DNA of 64,000 nt from Paenibacillus xylanilyticus (GCF_013359935.1 NZ_JABMCB010000187.1:62001-126000), one strand, 5' to 3'; counted from the first letter of the stretch, positions 1 to 9,561 are shown. Numbers and translations: made by a program. Notes: generated by a model from the letters alone, not told the origin.

Positions 1-7
1 ACGACCG

Positions 8-2011
8 ATGATACCAGAGGACTTATATCACTATCGTTCCATTAGCCAGCCGGTGGTCCATCCGAATGGACAGGTGGCTTACGTGGAGCAGACCATAGAC
101 CGGCAAAAGAACGAGTATAACACCCGGATTCGGGGAATTTCCCTGGATGGCAGCAATGATGTGGAGCTTACGAATGGCAACAAGGATACGGCGCCGACCT
201 GGTCACCCGATGGAACGCAGCTCACTTTTTTGCGTCTGGAAGATGGGGGTAAAGGTTTATGGACCCTCGAAGCAGGTTCAACCGAACCAGTTAGGCGTAT
301 TCCTCCGGAACGTAAAATATTGGATTATGCATGGTCGCCAAGCGGGCAGTATATTGCCTTTACCAGTAAAGTGCAGATGAATGACGTGGAAGGCAAAGAC
401 GAGCTGAAAAATGAGGAGGCACCCGTACTGCGGGGTAAAAGTTTTGAGCGTACCGCTCCAAAAGCGGAGGGTTCCGGCTGGTGGGATGGGCTATATAGCC
501 ATCTGTACATTTATGAGATCGCGAGTGGAGAGATCACTTCAATCACATCCGGACAGTGGAATGTCAGCGGGCCTGCATGGTCGCCAGATAGCCAGAGCCT
601 TGCCTTTATTTCCAAGCAGGTGGAGGATGAGGACTCCGATGCAGATCTGTTGTACTTTGCAGATGTATACACCATAGGGCTGGAAGCAAGCCGTCCTTCC
701 AAAGTAACGGATTCCAGCTTGCTGGTTAGCCAGTTCTCCTATTCACCTGATGGTCAGGTACTCTACCTGATCGCCAGCGACCGAGAGTTTGGGAGCGGCA
801 GTCATAACAGATTATACGCTGTTCCTGTTCAAGGAGGGATGCCCAAGCTGATCAATACGAAAATGGATATACAGCTTGGTAACGCTGCTCTTGGAGATAT
901 GAAATCCGCTGGTCCGTCTCCATCACCGATCTGGGATGACAGACATCCGGAACGCGGCATGTATGTACTGGGTACCGATAATGGAAGTGTGGATGTATAC
1001 CGCATTCATGAGAATGGAGACTTTCAATCCATCACCGGAAGTGGTGAGAAGGATGTGTATCAATACACGTTATCACCTGATGGAACGACCCTGGTCATTG
1101 CTGCTCTGACACCGGATCATCCTGCGGAACTGTATCGTGTGGATATAAGCAGCGGCGAAACGTTCCGGCTTACCCGGCGAAACGAAGAATGGGTCACCGG
1201 GCTGGAAGTGAATGTGCCTGAACGAATGGAGTTTACATCCACAGACGGATGGCGTATTCAGGGATGGTTGCTGCAGCCTGCGAAACGTGACCCAAATGTC
1301 AAAACCCCGCTGATTTTGCAGATTCATGGGGGGCCACATGCGATGTATACGGGAACGTTCAGCTTCGAGATGCAGTCTCTTGCAGCACAGGGCTACGCCG
1401 TTCTATGGGTGAATCCACGTGGAAGTATGGGATACGGGCAGGAATTTGCCAGAGCTTGCCGTGGTGATTTTGCTGGCGGAGACTTCCGGGATCTGATGGA
1501 GGCGGTCGATTATGCCCTTGATACATACGAACACCTGGATGAATCACGTCTGGGTGTCGGAGGCGGCAGTTACGGAGGGGTTATGACGAACTGGATTGTT
1601 GCCCACAGCAACCGGTTCAAAGCTGCTGTAACTCAGCGTTGTATTTCCAATTGGCTGTCCATGTACGGTACCAGTGATATAGGCATCTCTTATGTAGAGG
1701 GTGTCATTGGAGGCAATCCGGCAGAGCATGCTGAGCTGCTGTGGTCCCGTTCACCTCTGGCTCATGCACATAAGATTGAAACACCGCTTCTGATCATGCA
1801 TGGAGAGCAAGACTATCGAACCCCGATTGCACAGGCAGAGGAACTCTACACCACACTCAAGCGTTACGGTAAAAAGACCAAACTGATTCGTTATCCAGGG
1901 TCCAATCACTCACTGCTCAAAAGCGGTAAACCTTCATTGCGAGTAGACAGCTTCGAACAGGTCAATGTCTGGTTTAATCAGTATCTTCGAAATGAGGCGG
2001 GGGAAGTATGA
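8..2011 (+). CDS. S9 family serine peptidase (prolyl oligopeptidase / acylaminoacyl-peptidase type)
   Basis: Cytoplasmic serine peptidase expected to cleave short or N-acylated peptides. Residues 1 to about 400 carry repeated SPDG-type blades (AWSPSGQ, AWSPDSQ, SYSPDGQ, TLSPDGT) of a TolB-like beta-propeller; residues about 430-667 form an alpha/beta hydrolase. The catalytic triad is readable: Ser521 in GGGSYGG, Asp602 in GEQDYRTP and His634 in GSNHSLL. At 667 aa it is full length for the family. The first ATG is only 7 bases from the window edge, so no ribosome site is visible and the real start may lie a few codons upstream. The following gene overlaps it by 4 bases (ATGA), implying translational coupling. 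Family assignment is secure; the substrate is unknown. Confidence 0.93.
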   Translation: MIPEDLYHYRSISQPVVHPNGQVAYVEQTIDRQKNEYNTRIRGISLDGSNDVELTNGNKDTAPTWSPDGTQLTFLRLEDGGKGLWTLEAGSTEPVRRIPPERKILDYAWSPSGQYIAFTSKVQMNDVEGKDELKNEEAPVLRGKSFERTAPKAEGSGWWDGLYSHLYIYEIASGEITSITSGQWNVSGPAWSPDSQSLAFISKQVEDEDSDADLLYFADVYTIGLEASRPSKVTDSSLLVSQFSYSPDGQVLYLIASDREFGSGSHNRLYAVPVQGGMPKLINTKMDIQLGNAALGDMKSAGPSPSPIWDDRHPERGMYVLGTDNGSVDVYRIHENGDFQSITGSGEKDVYQYTLSPDGTTLVIAALTPDHPAELYRVDISSGETFRLTRRNEEWVTGLEVNVPERMEFTSTDGWRIQGWLLQPAKRDPNVKTPLILQIHGGPHAMYTGTFSFEMQSLAAQGYAVLWVNPRGSMGYGQEFARACRGDFAGGDFRDLMEAVDYALDTYEHLDESRLGVGGGSYGGVMTNWIVAHSNRFKAAVTQRCISNWLSMYGTSDIGISYVEGVIGGNPAEHAELLWSRSPLAHAHKIETPLLIMHGEQDYRTPIAQAEELYTTLKRYGKKTKLIRYPGSNHSLLKSGKPSLRVDSFEQVNVWFNQYLRNEAGEV

Positions 2012-2454
2012 GTCTGGTACGGCTTTCGATTCCCGTGGGGATGCTGGTGGAAAATGTTCTGACGAGTGGTGAAGCGAGTGAGGTGATTATTGATTGTTTG
2101 CATCGGAGGGATCTTGCTTCATTGCGGGCCACAATCAAGGAACCAATGATGGATTTGGAAGAAAGACTGAAGACCGCTGAAGAAGTGGGCGAGGATTGGG
2201 CAGAGGCCATTCGTAGTGGATACGAGTTCAAGTTTTTGCATATTAATGCTTTAAAAAGGGTGTTGGACTTCCGTTTCGATCTTAAACTGGATCGTGATTA
2301 TGTGCAGGAAGATCTGACGCTGCGGCATCTGAAGCTCAACCGCGAACAGATTCAATTGCTTCATTCTCTAGTAGGCAGACAATGGTCTGTTATTGAAGAT
2401 GATAGGCAAAAAGAAGGATTAATTCCTGTTGATATCAAACTGAAATACCAATAA
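2008..2454 (+). CDS. unknown protein translationally coupled to the S9 peptidase
   Basis: I do not recognise this 148-aa protein. It is acidic in the middle, predicted mostly helical, with no signal peptide, membrane segment or metal motif. It starts inside the stop codon of the peptidase gene (ATGA overlap), so it is almost certainly translated with it, and it is followed by a good terminator at 2473-2497, making a two-gene transcription unit. The coupling is the main support that it is real. The function could relate to the peptidase, but nothing in the sequence shows this. Confidence 0.75.
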   Translation: MSLVRLSIPVGMLVENVLTSGEASEVIIDCLHRRDLASLRATIKEPMMDLEERLKTAEEVGEDWAEAIRSGYEFKFLHINALKRVLDFRFDLKLDRDYVQEDLTLRHLKLNREQIQLLHSLVGRQWSVIEDDRQKEGLIPVDIKLKYQ

Positions 2455-2472
2455 GAAATAGCAAGTTATAAA

Positions 2473-2497
2473 GGCCTGTTGTAGGACAGGTCTTTTT
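2473..2497 (+). terminator. rho-independent terminator of the peptidase unit
   Basis: GGCCTGT and ACAGGTC pair (7 bp with one G-U) around a 6-base loop, followed directly by five T. Confidence 0.8.
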
Positions 2498-2519
2498 GCT
2501 GTATTAAGGAGGAGATTTT

Positions 2520-3056
2520 TTGAAGGTAATTCAAACGAACGATATGGAACTGAACAATGAACTCTCGGTGCAGCTGCAACAATTACTGGTTGCGAGCTTT
2601 CCGGAGATCTACCCAGAAGATCGAATGTACTTCAAGCAGGTTCCACATTCGAGATTGCTCGTTATGGATGCGGAACATCGACTGATCGGGCATGTTGGAT
2701 TGGATTACAGGACCATGAATCTGAACGGAACGGCCATCCGGGTATTGGGGGTTATTGATCTGTGCATCTCGGTCACTCACCGTTCGAAAGGCATTGCTTC
2801 CATGTTGCTCGGTGAAGTGGATAAGCTAAGCAAGCAAAATGTTGATTTTATTCTCTTATTTGCGGATCATGTGAATTTGTATGTAAGAAATGGGTACCAA
2901 TCTGTAAAAAACAGATGCAAATGGCTCAAAATTGACCATACCACGCTAACCACGGTCGGTATTGGAGATCAGGTTATGGATGGGTTAATGATGAAACAAG
3001 CAGGAACAGTTCCATGGGACGAGGGGGAGCTTGATTTTATAGGATATTTGTATTAG
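2520..3056 (+). CDS. GNAT family N-acetyltransferase
   Basis: Acetyl-CoA-dependent N-acetyltransferase of the GNAT fold, acceptor unknown. The core is visible: a central beta strand (RLIGHVGLDYR), then VLGVIDLCISVTHRSKGIASMLL, where RSKGIA fits the motif A R/Q-x-x-G-x-G/A loop that binds the pyrophosphate of acetyl-CoA, and a late strand FILLFADHVNLYVRNGY with the usual tyrosine-containing end. The length (178 aa) is normal. The start is TTG, chosen because AAGGAGGAG lies just upstream and no ATG is suitably placed. It stands alone after a terminator. Confidence 0.85.
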   Translation: MKVIQTNDMELNNELSVQLQQLLVASFPEIYPEDRMYFKQVPHSRLLVMDAEHRLIGHVGLDYRTMNLNGTAIRVLGVIDLCISVTHRSKGIASMLLGEVDKLSKQNVDFILLFADHVNLYVRNGYQSVKNRCKWLKIDHTTLTTVGIGDQVMDGLMMKQAGTVPWDEGELDFIGYLY

Positions 3057-3136
3057 CCGTGTCAATGTCTATACGGTTTACGTAGTATAAAATACCAGAA
3101 AGATAGCGTGTATTGTATGAGAAGGGAGTGATTCTT

Positions 3137-3505
3137 TTGCCTAACAGTACGGGGTTCATTTACAACCCGACAGCGGGGGAAACTCAGTCCACGCAGCTTA
3201 TTGTGACTTGCATTAATGACTCCCTTGACGCTTCCGTCAATGTCGAGCTGGAGGTGTTTAGATGGGACACTACACAAACTGCTCGGATACCCATTGGTCA
3301 TGATCTGATCGAAATTTTGCCTCAAGGTACAAGGACGTTAATATACCCTCTCATCAATGCAGCCTTTTTTGAGGTCCAAAGTGATTTTTTCAGTGCTACA
3401 AGTACGATTATCCATGTTTATAGTGTTAGCTCTACAGGCCAGATCATCCAACGGGTGCTCCAGTCCGAGATGACCGTGATAGACCGATTCACAAATATCC
3501 CTTAA
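3137..3505 (+). CDS. unknown 122-aa beta-rich protein paired with an Asp-box propeller
   Basis: Not recognised. The sequence alternates polar and hydrophobic residues typical of a beta sandwich, ending with VLQSEMTVIDRF; there is no signal peptide or membrane segment. An upstream ATG at 3113 is in frame, but the ribosome site GAAGGGAG (3121-3128) sits downstream of it, so TTG 3137 is the likely start (MPNSTGFIYNP). The next gene begins 22 bases later, also at a TTG. The pair looks like one unit, possibly structural or surface-associated (inference only). Confidence 0.65.
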   Translation: MPNSTGFIYNPTAGETQSTQLIVTCINDSLDASVNVELEVFRWDTTQTARIPIGHDLIEILPQGTRTLIYPLINAAFFEVQSDFFSATSTIIHVYSVSSTGQIIQRVLQSEMTVIDRFTNIP

Positions 3506-3527
3506 AGGAAAAGAGGAGGTGAGACCA

Positions 3528-4760
3528 TTGGCAGTTGTAAATATTACCGGAGCTCTGGGAGGCAATCAGTTTGAACCTTCCATTGCGGTGAATACGTTGA
3601 ATCCCAATATTATGTGTGTCGTTGCTGTGGATACCAGCACTGGACCGACACTGACCGGATTCTATCGTTCCATTGATGGCGGTAATACCTGGTCCACTAC
3701 TGTGCTTCCACAGCCAGCAGGATATTCAGGGGCAGAAGCACCTACCATTGACTATACATTTCCAAGTACCTTTATCGTGACGGTTCACGTGTTTAATGGA
3801 ATCAATGATGGAACGATTGTCAGCTATACCTCCTTTGATGATGGTTTAAGCTGGCAACCACCGGTTATCGTGCAAGCAGGTTTCGGTACCGTTGTCCATA
3901 ACGATGAGCCCTATATTGCCGTGGATCGGTCTCCGGGCAGTCCCTATAGAGGCAATGCATATGTTGGCTACACGCCGCTCGCTACAACTTCTTCAGCCAT
4001 TTTCACTCAAAGATCAGTTTCGCAAGGTATAACCTGGGAACCACCAGATCGGCAGTCCAATCCCCGGGGAATACATGACCGTGCAGCCTTGGCTGTAGGG
4101 TTCTCCGGCGAAGTATATGCGGGTTACATCCTTACAGGCCCTGCAAGCCCATCTGCACTGCTAAGAATATCTTATGACGGTGGAATTAATTATCAACCGC
4201 CTATTGAAAGACAGTCTACATTTATTTCATCAGTTGTCCCTGCCCCTTCGCCTTTGCCTGTGCCGAATTATGCTTTTCGTGTACAAACCAACTTAAATCT
4301 GGCGGCGGATATCTCCATCGGGCCAAACAGTGGAACGGTGTATGGAGTATGGAATGATGCGCGAAGTGGTTACACGGATGTGTTCCTCAGTCGGTCTCCC
4401 GATGGTCTTCTTTGGTCAAATCCTGTTAGTATTACAGGTGCAGCTCCGGGCACACAGAACTTTTTCCCTTCCATAACCGTGTCCCCATTTGCCGGAACGA
4501 TCAGGGTCATTTATATGACAAACCGAATTGACGGATTCCTTCTGGATGTATTTGTCGCCGAATCGTTTAATGGAGGCGCTTCTTTCACAAACCGGCGTCT
4601 GACAACAACTTCTTTTGATCCGAACGGAATTTCACCTGTACCTACAGTACTTATTGGTGATTACATTACCGCTACAACATCGGCCCCAGATAATCTGGCT
4701 GCTGTCTGGATGGCAACCACACCACCTACAGGCAAACTGGACGTTTATTTTAGTACGTAA
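3528..4760 (+). CDS. sialidase-like Asp-box (BNR) beta-propeller protein
   Basis: A 410-aa propeller with clear Asp-box repeats S-x-D-x-G-x-x-W/F: SIDGGNTW, SFDDGLSW, SYDGGINY, SPDGLLW and SFNGGASF. Asp boxes occur in sialidases and in many non-catalytic propellers, so enzyme activity cannot be claimed; I could not pick out a convincing sialidase arginine triad. There is no signal peptide, which is unusual for a glycan-active propeller. A GTG at 3519 opens the longest ORF, but it lies inside the ribosome site AAGAGGAGGTG (3511-3521), so TTG 3528 is preferred. A stem-loop follows the stop. Confidence 0.8.
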   Translation: MAVVNITGALGGNQFEPSIAVNTLNPNIMCVVAVDTSTGPTLTGFYRSIDGGNTWSTTVLPQPAGYSGAEAPTIDYTFPSTFIVTVHVFNGINDGTIVSYTSFDDGLSWQPPVIVQAGFGTVVHNDEPYIAVDRSPGSPYRGNAYVGYTPLATTSSAIFTQRSVSQGITWEPPDRQSNPRGIHDRAALAVGFSGEVYAGYILTGPASPSALLRISYDGGINYQPPIERQSTFISSVVPAPSPLPVPNYAFRVQTNLNLAADISIGPNSGTVYGVWNDARSGYTDVFLSRSPDGLLWSNPVSITGAAPGTQNFFPSITVSPFAGTIRVIYMTNRIDGFLLDVFVAESFNGGASFTNRRLTTTSFDPNGISPVPTVLIGDYITATTSAPDNLAAVWMATTPPTGKLDVYFST

Positions 4761-4773
4761 GCATGTTTAAAGA

Positions 4774-4802
4774 GCCTTGGCAGGCCCGCCAAGGCGAATT
4801 TA
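4774..4802 (+). terminator. stem-loop after the propeller gene, probable terminator
   Basis: Perfect 8-bp stem GCCTTGGC / GCCAAGGC with a 6-base loop; the following T tract is weak (GAATTTAT), so termination may be partial. Confidence 0.6.
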
Positions 4803-4926
4803 TAGTTCTTTTCTATCTATTAGTCTACACCTGTTCAACTCTCCTACATATGTGCTGAGAAATTGGCAGGATTTAGGTGCAGCATGCCAGAAGTAATCTG
4901 TATACCAACTTTTTAAGGAGGATGAG

Positions 4927-5319
4927 ATGACTTCAACGTTGATAACCTTAATCATTGCAGCTGTAATTGTTGTTTTTGGGCTAACCACAGGATTGATTCT
5001 CATATTGAACGTCACCAAAAAGCTGCGAACCGGTAAAGAGACGATGGAGATCAGGAAGGAGATATTGAAGTACGGATCTCCTGCAAAAGCGATCATTCAG
5101 GATATTGCCGAGACGTCGTCAAGCATGCATGGACGGCCTGGCGTACGTCTCGATTTGTTCGTTACCCAAGAAGATGGTCAGACCTTCCAATCGGTTGTGA
5201 CTACGTTTATTCCGGTGATCCATATTCCGAAATTCCAGAAAGGATGTGAGATTGACGTAAAATACATGGGTGAAGGGAATGTTAGAAAGGTAGAAGTAGA
5301 AGACGCTTACGTCATATAA
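4927..5319 (+). CDS. small membrane-anchored protein of unknown function
   Basis: 130-aa protein with one strongly hydrophobic N-terminal helix (about residues 5-28, LITLIIAAVIVVFGLTTGL) followed by a soluble domain with a beta-rich second half (GVRLDLFVTQEDG, GCEIDVKYMG). The layout fits a single-pass membrane protein with its C-terminal domain probably in the cytoplasm, since positive charges (KKLRTGK) follow the helix. The ribosome site AAGGAGGATGAG is just upstream. It is monocistronic, with a terminator at 5354. I do not recognise a named family. Confidence 0.75.
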   Translation: MTSTLITLIIAAVIVVFGLTTGLILILNVTKKLRTGKETMEIRKEILKYGSPAKAIIQDIAETSSSMHGRPGVRLDLFVTQEDGQTFQSVVTTFIPVIHIPKFQKGCEIDVKYMGEGNVRKVEVEDAYVI

Positions 5320-5353
5320 CAATGGTTTGAAGGTGTATATAAGTCTCTCATAA

Positions 5354-5376
5354 GCCGCATATATGCGGCCTTTTTT
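5354..5376 (+). terminator. rho-independent terminator
   Basis: GCCGCAT / ATGCGGC hairpin followed by six T. Confidence 0.85.
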
Positions 5377-5492
5377 ATGCCTAAATCGGTTCACATACCC
5401 ATGTTGAAGCCTAAATAGAGTTATAAAATGATTTTCTTGGAAAATATTAAAGCGATAAATTTTACTTATCGAATGGCAACCAAATTCTTTTC

Positions 5493-5505
5493 ATGAAAGT
5501 TTCAT
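5493..5505. promoter_or_regulatory. palindrome upstream of the maeA promoter, candidate operator
   Basis: ATGAAA-G-TTTCAT is a perfect 6-bp inverted repeat, partly overlapping a second palindrome TTTCATGAAA. It ends 7 bases before the -35 box, a typical activator position. The protein that might bind it is unknown. Confidence 0.4.
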
Positions 5506-5512
5506 AGCTTCG

Positions 5513-5541
5513 TTTACATAATATAAAAAAAGTCATATAAT
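5513..5541 (+). promoter_or_regulatory. sigma-A promoter of maeA
   Basis: TTTACA, 17-base spacer, TATAAT, lying 86 bases before the maeA start in an otherwise empty, AT-rich 307-base gap (5320-5626) that also holds the preceding terminator and the palindrome at 5493. Confidence 0.7.
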
Positions 5542-5626
5542 TGTCATCGGAAGGTTAACAACTAACCTAAAGTTATCTAGTGTAGAAAAGGAATTAAAGA
5601 GATATCACGAAAGAAGGCTATCCGTA

Positions 5627-7351
5627 ATGAACACATTTTTTGTTGATTCCAATGGTAATCTGAAAACCCAATTAAGAGGTAAAGACATTCTTTCCAATCC
5701 CATCCTGAACAAGGGTATTGCCTTTACCGAAGAAGAGAGAAGAGAACTTAACCTGAACGGCATTTTGCCGCCAATGGTTTTAAATATTGAAGAACAGGTG
5801 AGCCGGGTCTATCAGCAGCTGCAAAATGAATCTGATAATTTGCGTAAAAGCATCATGCTGAATGACTTGTTCAACCGAAATATCGTCCTATTCTATCGTT
5901 TGCTAAAAGAACATCTTAGTGAACTGCTGCCGATCGTATATACACCTACGGTTGGACAAGCGATTCAGGAATATAGTCATCAATATCACAGACCTGGCGG
6001 CGTGTATCTCTCCATCAATGATATGGACGGACTTGAGGAAGCATTCCGGAACAGTGGCCTGCAGGCTGGAGACGTCGACCTTATTGTGGTGACAGATTCT
6101 GAGAGCATTCTTGGCATTGGAGACTGGGGGGTTGGTGGCATCAACATTGCCATCGGCAAACTGGCCGTGTACACAGCTGCAGTAGGTGTCGATCCAAGCC
6201 GTGTACTTCCGGTGGTACTGGACGTTGGAACCAACAATCCAACATTGCTGAATGATCCATTGTACGTGGGGAATCGTCATGAACGTATTCGCGGTGAAAA
6301 GTATGATCAATTTATTGAAGCATTTGTGAAGGAAACGACCAAATGGTTTCCCGACGTTCTTCTTCACTGGGAAGACATGGGCAGCGTGAATGCCAGAAAT
6401 ATTATTCAAAAATATGGAGAAGAACTCCTTACATTTAATGATGATATTCAAGGAACCGGTGCGGTTACCCTAGCTGCCGTTATGTCAGGCGTTCAAGTAA
6501 CGGGTGTACCTCTTCGGGAGCATCGTGTACTCGTCTTCGGACCAGGGGCTGCCGGCATTGGTAATGCGGATCAGATTCGGGACGCCATGATGGAAGAGGG
6601 GCTTACGCAGGAAGAAGCCGAGGATCGTTTCTGGGCATTCGATTATCGCGGTATTTTGACCGATGAGATCGAAGGGTTGTTTGAATACCAGAAGCCGTAT
6701 GTGCGTAAAGCGGAGGAAATCAAAGACTGGAGTCTAGATGAACAAGGTCAGGTTAGTCTGCTGGAAGCTGTGAGTCGCATTAAACCAACCATTCTTATTG
6801 GTACATCCGGTGTTACGGGTGCCTTCAACGAACAGGTTGTTAAGGAAATGGCCAAGCATGTGGAACGCCCAATCATCATGCCGATGTCCAATCCGACATC
6901 ACTTGCCGAAGCTGCTCCGAAAAGTCTGATTGAATGGACGGATGGCAAAGCATTGATCGCAACAGGAAGCCCATTTGAACCTGTGATGTATAATGACATT
7001 CAGTTCGAGATAGGTCAATCCAACAATGCCTTCGTGTTCCCGGGTCTTGGACTTGGAGCGATCGTATCCAAAGCCTCTAAATTTACCAAAAATATGTTTA
7101 CTGCAGCGGCGATCGCGGTAGCTGGAGCCGTAGACTCTTCAGAACCTGGTGCTCCGTTGCTGCCAAGAGTCAAAGAACTACAGGATGTTTCATACCAAGT
7201 TGCAGTTGCTGTAGCGAAAGCGGCGATTGAGGATGGCGTAGCCCGCCGTGAACTTGAGAATGTGGAAGAGGCCATTAAGGAAGCCATGTGGCACCCTGTT
7301 TACAGACCCGTCCTTGCAGCAGTTAATGAACGTGAACACGCAATGGTTTAA
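5627..7351 (+). CDS. maeA: NAD-dependent malic enzyme (malolactic-enzyme relative)
   Basis: Oxidatively decarboxylates L-malate to pyruvate and CO2 with NAD+. The 574-aa length and motifs fit the large malic enzyme family: catalytic Tyr105 in YTPTVG, catalytic Lys178 in IGKLAVYTA, metal-binding aspartates in [10 protein letters not shown] (about 272-273), and the Rossmann loop [12 protein letters not shown]. The malolactic enzymes of lactic acid bacteria share this architecture and cannot be excluded from sequence alone. The gene has its own promoter (5513) and is followed by an AEC carrier, the same order as maeA-ywkB in Bacillus subtilis. A hairpin without a T run lies between the two genes, so partial read-through is plausible. 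Confidence 0.93.
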   Translation: MNTFFVDSNGNLKTQLRGKDILSNPILNKGIAFTEEERRELNLNGILPPMVLNIEEQVSRVYQQLQNESDNLRKSIMLNDLFNRNIVLFYRLLKEHLSELLPIVYTPTVGQAIQEYSHQYHRPGGVYLSINDMDGLEEAFRNSGLQAGDVDLIVVTDSESILGIGDWGVGGINIAIGKLAVYTAAVGVDPSRVLPVVLDVGTNNPTLLNDPLYVGNRHERIRGEKYDQFIEAFVKETTKWFPDVLLHWEDMGSVNARNIIQKYGEELLTFNDDIQGTGAVTLAAVMSGVQVTGVPLREHRVLVFGPGAAGIGNADQIRDAMMEEGLTQEEAEDRFWAFDYRGILTDEIEGLFEYQKPYVRKAEEIKDWSLDEQGQVSLLEAVSRIKPTILIGTSGVTGAFNEQVVKEMAKHVERPIIMPMSNPTSLAEAAPKSLIEWTDGKALIATGSPFEPVMYNDIQFEIGQSNNAFVFPGLGLGAIVSKASKFTKNMFTAAAIAVAGAVDSSEPGAPLLPRVKELQDVSYQVAVAVAKAAIEDGVARRELENVEEAIKEAMWHPVYRPVLAAVNEREHAMV

Positions 7352-7370
7352 ATATGACAATACGCCGCAC

Positions 7371-7408
7371 CGAGAGAATACCTGTCCATTCGTGCAGGTA
7401 TTCCTTGG
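7371..7408 (+). other. intercistronic stem-loop between maeA and the AEC carrier
   Basis: GAATACCTG / CAGGTATTC form a perfect 9-bp stem that can be extended by CCGAG / CTTGG around a bulged A. No T run follows, so it looks more like an mRNA processing or stabilising element than a full terminator. Confidence 0.5.
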
Positions 7409-7507
7409 CTGTGTCTAAAATTGTAAAAACATTATACATGATCAAAATCTATTGTCATTTGTTGAATTGTTGCAAATGCTCAGATCATAAATGGAGGTTT
7501 GAACAAC

Positions 7508-8470
7508 ATGTCAGTCAGTGACATTTTCATCATATTAATTCCTATTTTTTTCGTAATTTTACTTGGCTTTTTCGGAGGCTACTTTAAGGTATTTAACTCG
7601 GCATCCTCCAAAGGTTTAAATACACTGGTGACCAAATTTGCACTGCCGGCACATTTGTTTATCGGTATTACTACAACCAAAAAAGAAACCCTGATCGACA
7701 AGTGGCCATTTTTCATGACCATTTTCCTTGGTATCATCGGGTTCTATGTGGTTTTATTGCTTGTGATGCGTTTCATTTTCAAAGTAAACCTAAGCCAGTC
7801 ATCCATCTTTTCATTAAATGCGACGCAACCTTCATTCGCGTTTATGGGGATTCCTGTCCTGGGCAACCTGTTTGGCGCTGCAGAAGTAACCATTCCTATT
7901 GCGATTACAGGCGTAGTGGTCAATGCGCTGCTTGATCCCATCGCGACCATCGTCAGTTCCGTAGGGAAGAAAACGGAAGCGGGCAAGAACGGCGATCATG
8001 CCGAAAGCCTGTTTAAACTTACGATCCATTCCATCATTCATGGTCTAAAAGAACCGCTTGCCTGTGTACCGCTTCTGGGTGTTATCCTGACACTCTTTGG
8101 CTTCCAGTCACCTCATCTGCTGCAAAGCTCATTTGATCAAATTGGTAGTATTACATCCGGCGCAGCGCTCTTTGCCATTGGGGTAACAGTGGGTATCAAT
8201 CGGATTAAATTCAGCCTGAATGCCATCAGCATTTCCCTGTTGAAAGTCATTGCACTGCCTTTGTTTACCTACATGTTTGCTGTATTGATGGGGCTATCTT
8301 CTACAGACGTGACCATGGTTATCCTGCTGGTATCCTTCCCTGGATCAGCCGTAGCTGCGATGATTGCGTCGAGATTCGATACGCTTGAGGTTGAGACGGC
8401 GTCATCCTTTGTCATGAGCTCGGTCCTGTCACTGATTTCACTGCCAATTCTGATTTCCATTTTGGTCTAA
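7508..8470 (+). CDS. ywkB: AEC family (auxin efflux carrier-like) transporter, probably malate or related organic acid
   Basis: 320-aa integral membrane protein with about ten hydrophobic helices and the AEC signature region FALPAHLFIG near the N terminus, matched by a C-terminal repeat half (LVSFPGSAVAAMIASRF). Members move organic anions or export metabolites; beside malic enzyme the likely substrate is malate or lactate (inference from the conserved maeA-ywkB and mleS-mleP gene order). TTG 7499 is in frame but touches the ribosome site GGAGG (7493-7497); ATG 7508 is correctly spaced. A bidirectional terminator separates it from the convergent lyase gene. Confidence 0.85.
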   Translation: MSVSDIFIILIPIFFVILLGFFGGYFKVFNSASSKGLNTLVTKFALPAHLFIGITTTKKETLIDKWPFFMTIFLGIIGFYVVLLLVMRFIFKVNLSQSSIFSLNATQPSFAFMGIPVLGNLFGAAEVTIPIAITGVVVNALLDPIATIVSSVGKKTEAGKNGDHAESLFKLTIHSIIHGLKEPLACVPLLGVILTLFGFQSPHLLQSSFDQIGSITSGAALFAIGVTVGINRIKFSLNAISISLLKVIALPLFTYMFAVLMGLSSTDVTMVILLVSFPGSAVAAMIASRFDTLEVETASSFVMSSVLSLISLPILISILV

Positions 8471-8606
8471 TGGTAACGACAGAAACGTTAGGGCAGCCAC
8501 ACTTGTGGTGGATACATTTTTATCATGGCTTTGTTGCGAAGTGAGGATGTGCGAAAAAATGACGTAATTCCGTAGCTCTTGTATCAGATGCCCATAACGC
8601 ATATTC

Positions 8607-8631
8607 AAAAAGCCGCAGATCTGCGGCTTTT
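8607..8631. terminator. bidirectional terminator between convergent genes
   Basis: Fully palindromic A-tract/GCCGCAGA/TCTGCGGC/T-tract hairpin, usable on both strands. Confidence 0.88.
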
Positions 8632-8664
8632 GTCATGTCTATGCATTGTAGTTCATTATGTTAT

Positions 8665-9561
8665 CTAGACTACTGCGTTACTGCTCACCGTGTATTGGTC
8701 CATCTTTGCTTTTAATTGCTCAGATGCTGGCATCAGCGGCAGGCGCAAATGAGCGGAAGCGATGATTCCTTGTTTGACGAGCAGCCATTTGAGCAGCGCA
8801 GGAGCAGGTTCTTCAAAAAGGTGAAGAATAAAAGGAACTAATTCATTGAACAAGTCACGTGATCCATCTTTGTCACCTGCTTTAAAACGGTCGTACACTT
8901 CAATGAACTGTTTCGTGTTGATGTTGGCAGAAGCCAGCATACCGCCAGCGGCACCTTCATTTAACATGTCATAGAAAAACGAATCATCCCCGCACAGGAT
9001 CGGTTTTGATCCACTACGCACCAGTTCTGACATCAACTCAATTCCGTTGGTACTGTCCTTAAGACCAATAACACCGTTTAAGTTCATTATTTTTTTCATC
9101 GTGTCTATAGAGACCCGGACACCCGTTCGCGCTGGAATTTCATATACAATAATGGGCACGCCCACTTCAGCAGTTGCTCGAAAATGCTCGAATATGCCTG
9201 CCTCTGTCGGTCTGTTGTAATAGGGAGTTACTACAAGAACAGCATCTGCCCCTAATTCTTTAGCCTTTTGTGTTCGCGTTATTGTTGAGGCTGTATCGTT
9301 GGTTCCGGTCCCCACGACAATCGGAATCGTTTTATTCATGCTGCTCAAGGTGTCCTTCGTGATTCGAACCAGCTGCTCCACTTCATCCCAGGATACTGTG
9401 GGAGATTCTCCCGTAGTACCGTTAATAACCAAACCCTGAATTCCGCTATTTGCCATATGAGTGATATAGGTCTGAAAGGAGGTTAAATCGAGTTGATTAT
9501 CTTGTGTAAAAGGGGTGATTACAGGTACATAAATACCATGAATCTGTTGTTCCGTTAACAT
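8665..9561 (-). CDS. dapA: dihydrodipicolinate synthase family aldolase (DapA-like)
   Basis: Class I aldolase of the DHDPS/N-acetylneuraminate lyase family. Seen: NGTTGESPT (pyruvate carboxylate site), YYNRPTE, YEIPARTG (the catalytic Tyr region) and Schiff-base Lys168 in GLKDST. TTGE and the 298-aa length fit 4-hydroxy-tetrahydrodipicolinate synthase of the lysine pathway. However, the gene stands alone, divergent from a LysR regulator and not with other lysine genes, so a paralogue acting on another pyruvate-derived substrate is possible. Ribosome site GGAGG precedes the ATG. Confidence 0.82.
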   Translation of the reverse strand: MLTEQQIHGIYVPVITPFTQDNQLDLTSFQTYITHMANSGIQGLVINGTTGESPTVSWDEVEQLVRITKDTLSSMNKTIPIVVGTGTNDTASTITRTQKAKELGADAVLVVTPYYNRPTEAGIFEHFRATAEVGVPIIVYEIPARTGVRVSIDTMKKIMNLNGVIGLKDSTNGIELMSELVRSGSKPILCGDDSFFYDMLNEGAAGGMLASANINTKQFIEVYDRFKAGDKDGSRDLFNELVPFILHLFEEPAPALLKWLLVKQGIIASAHLRLPLMPASEQLKAKMDQYTVSSNAVV

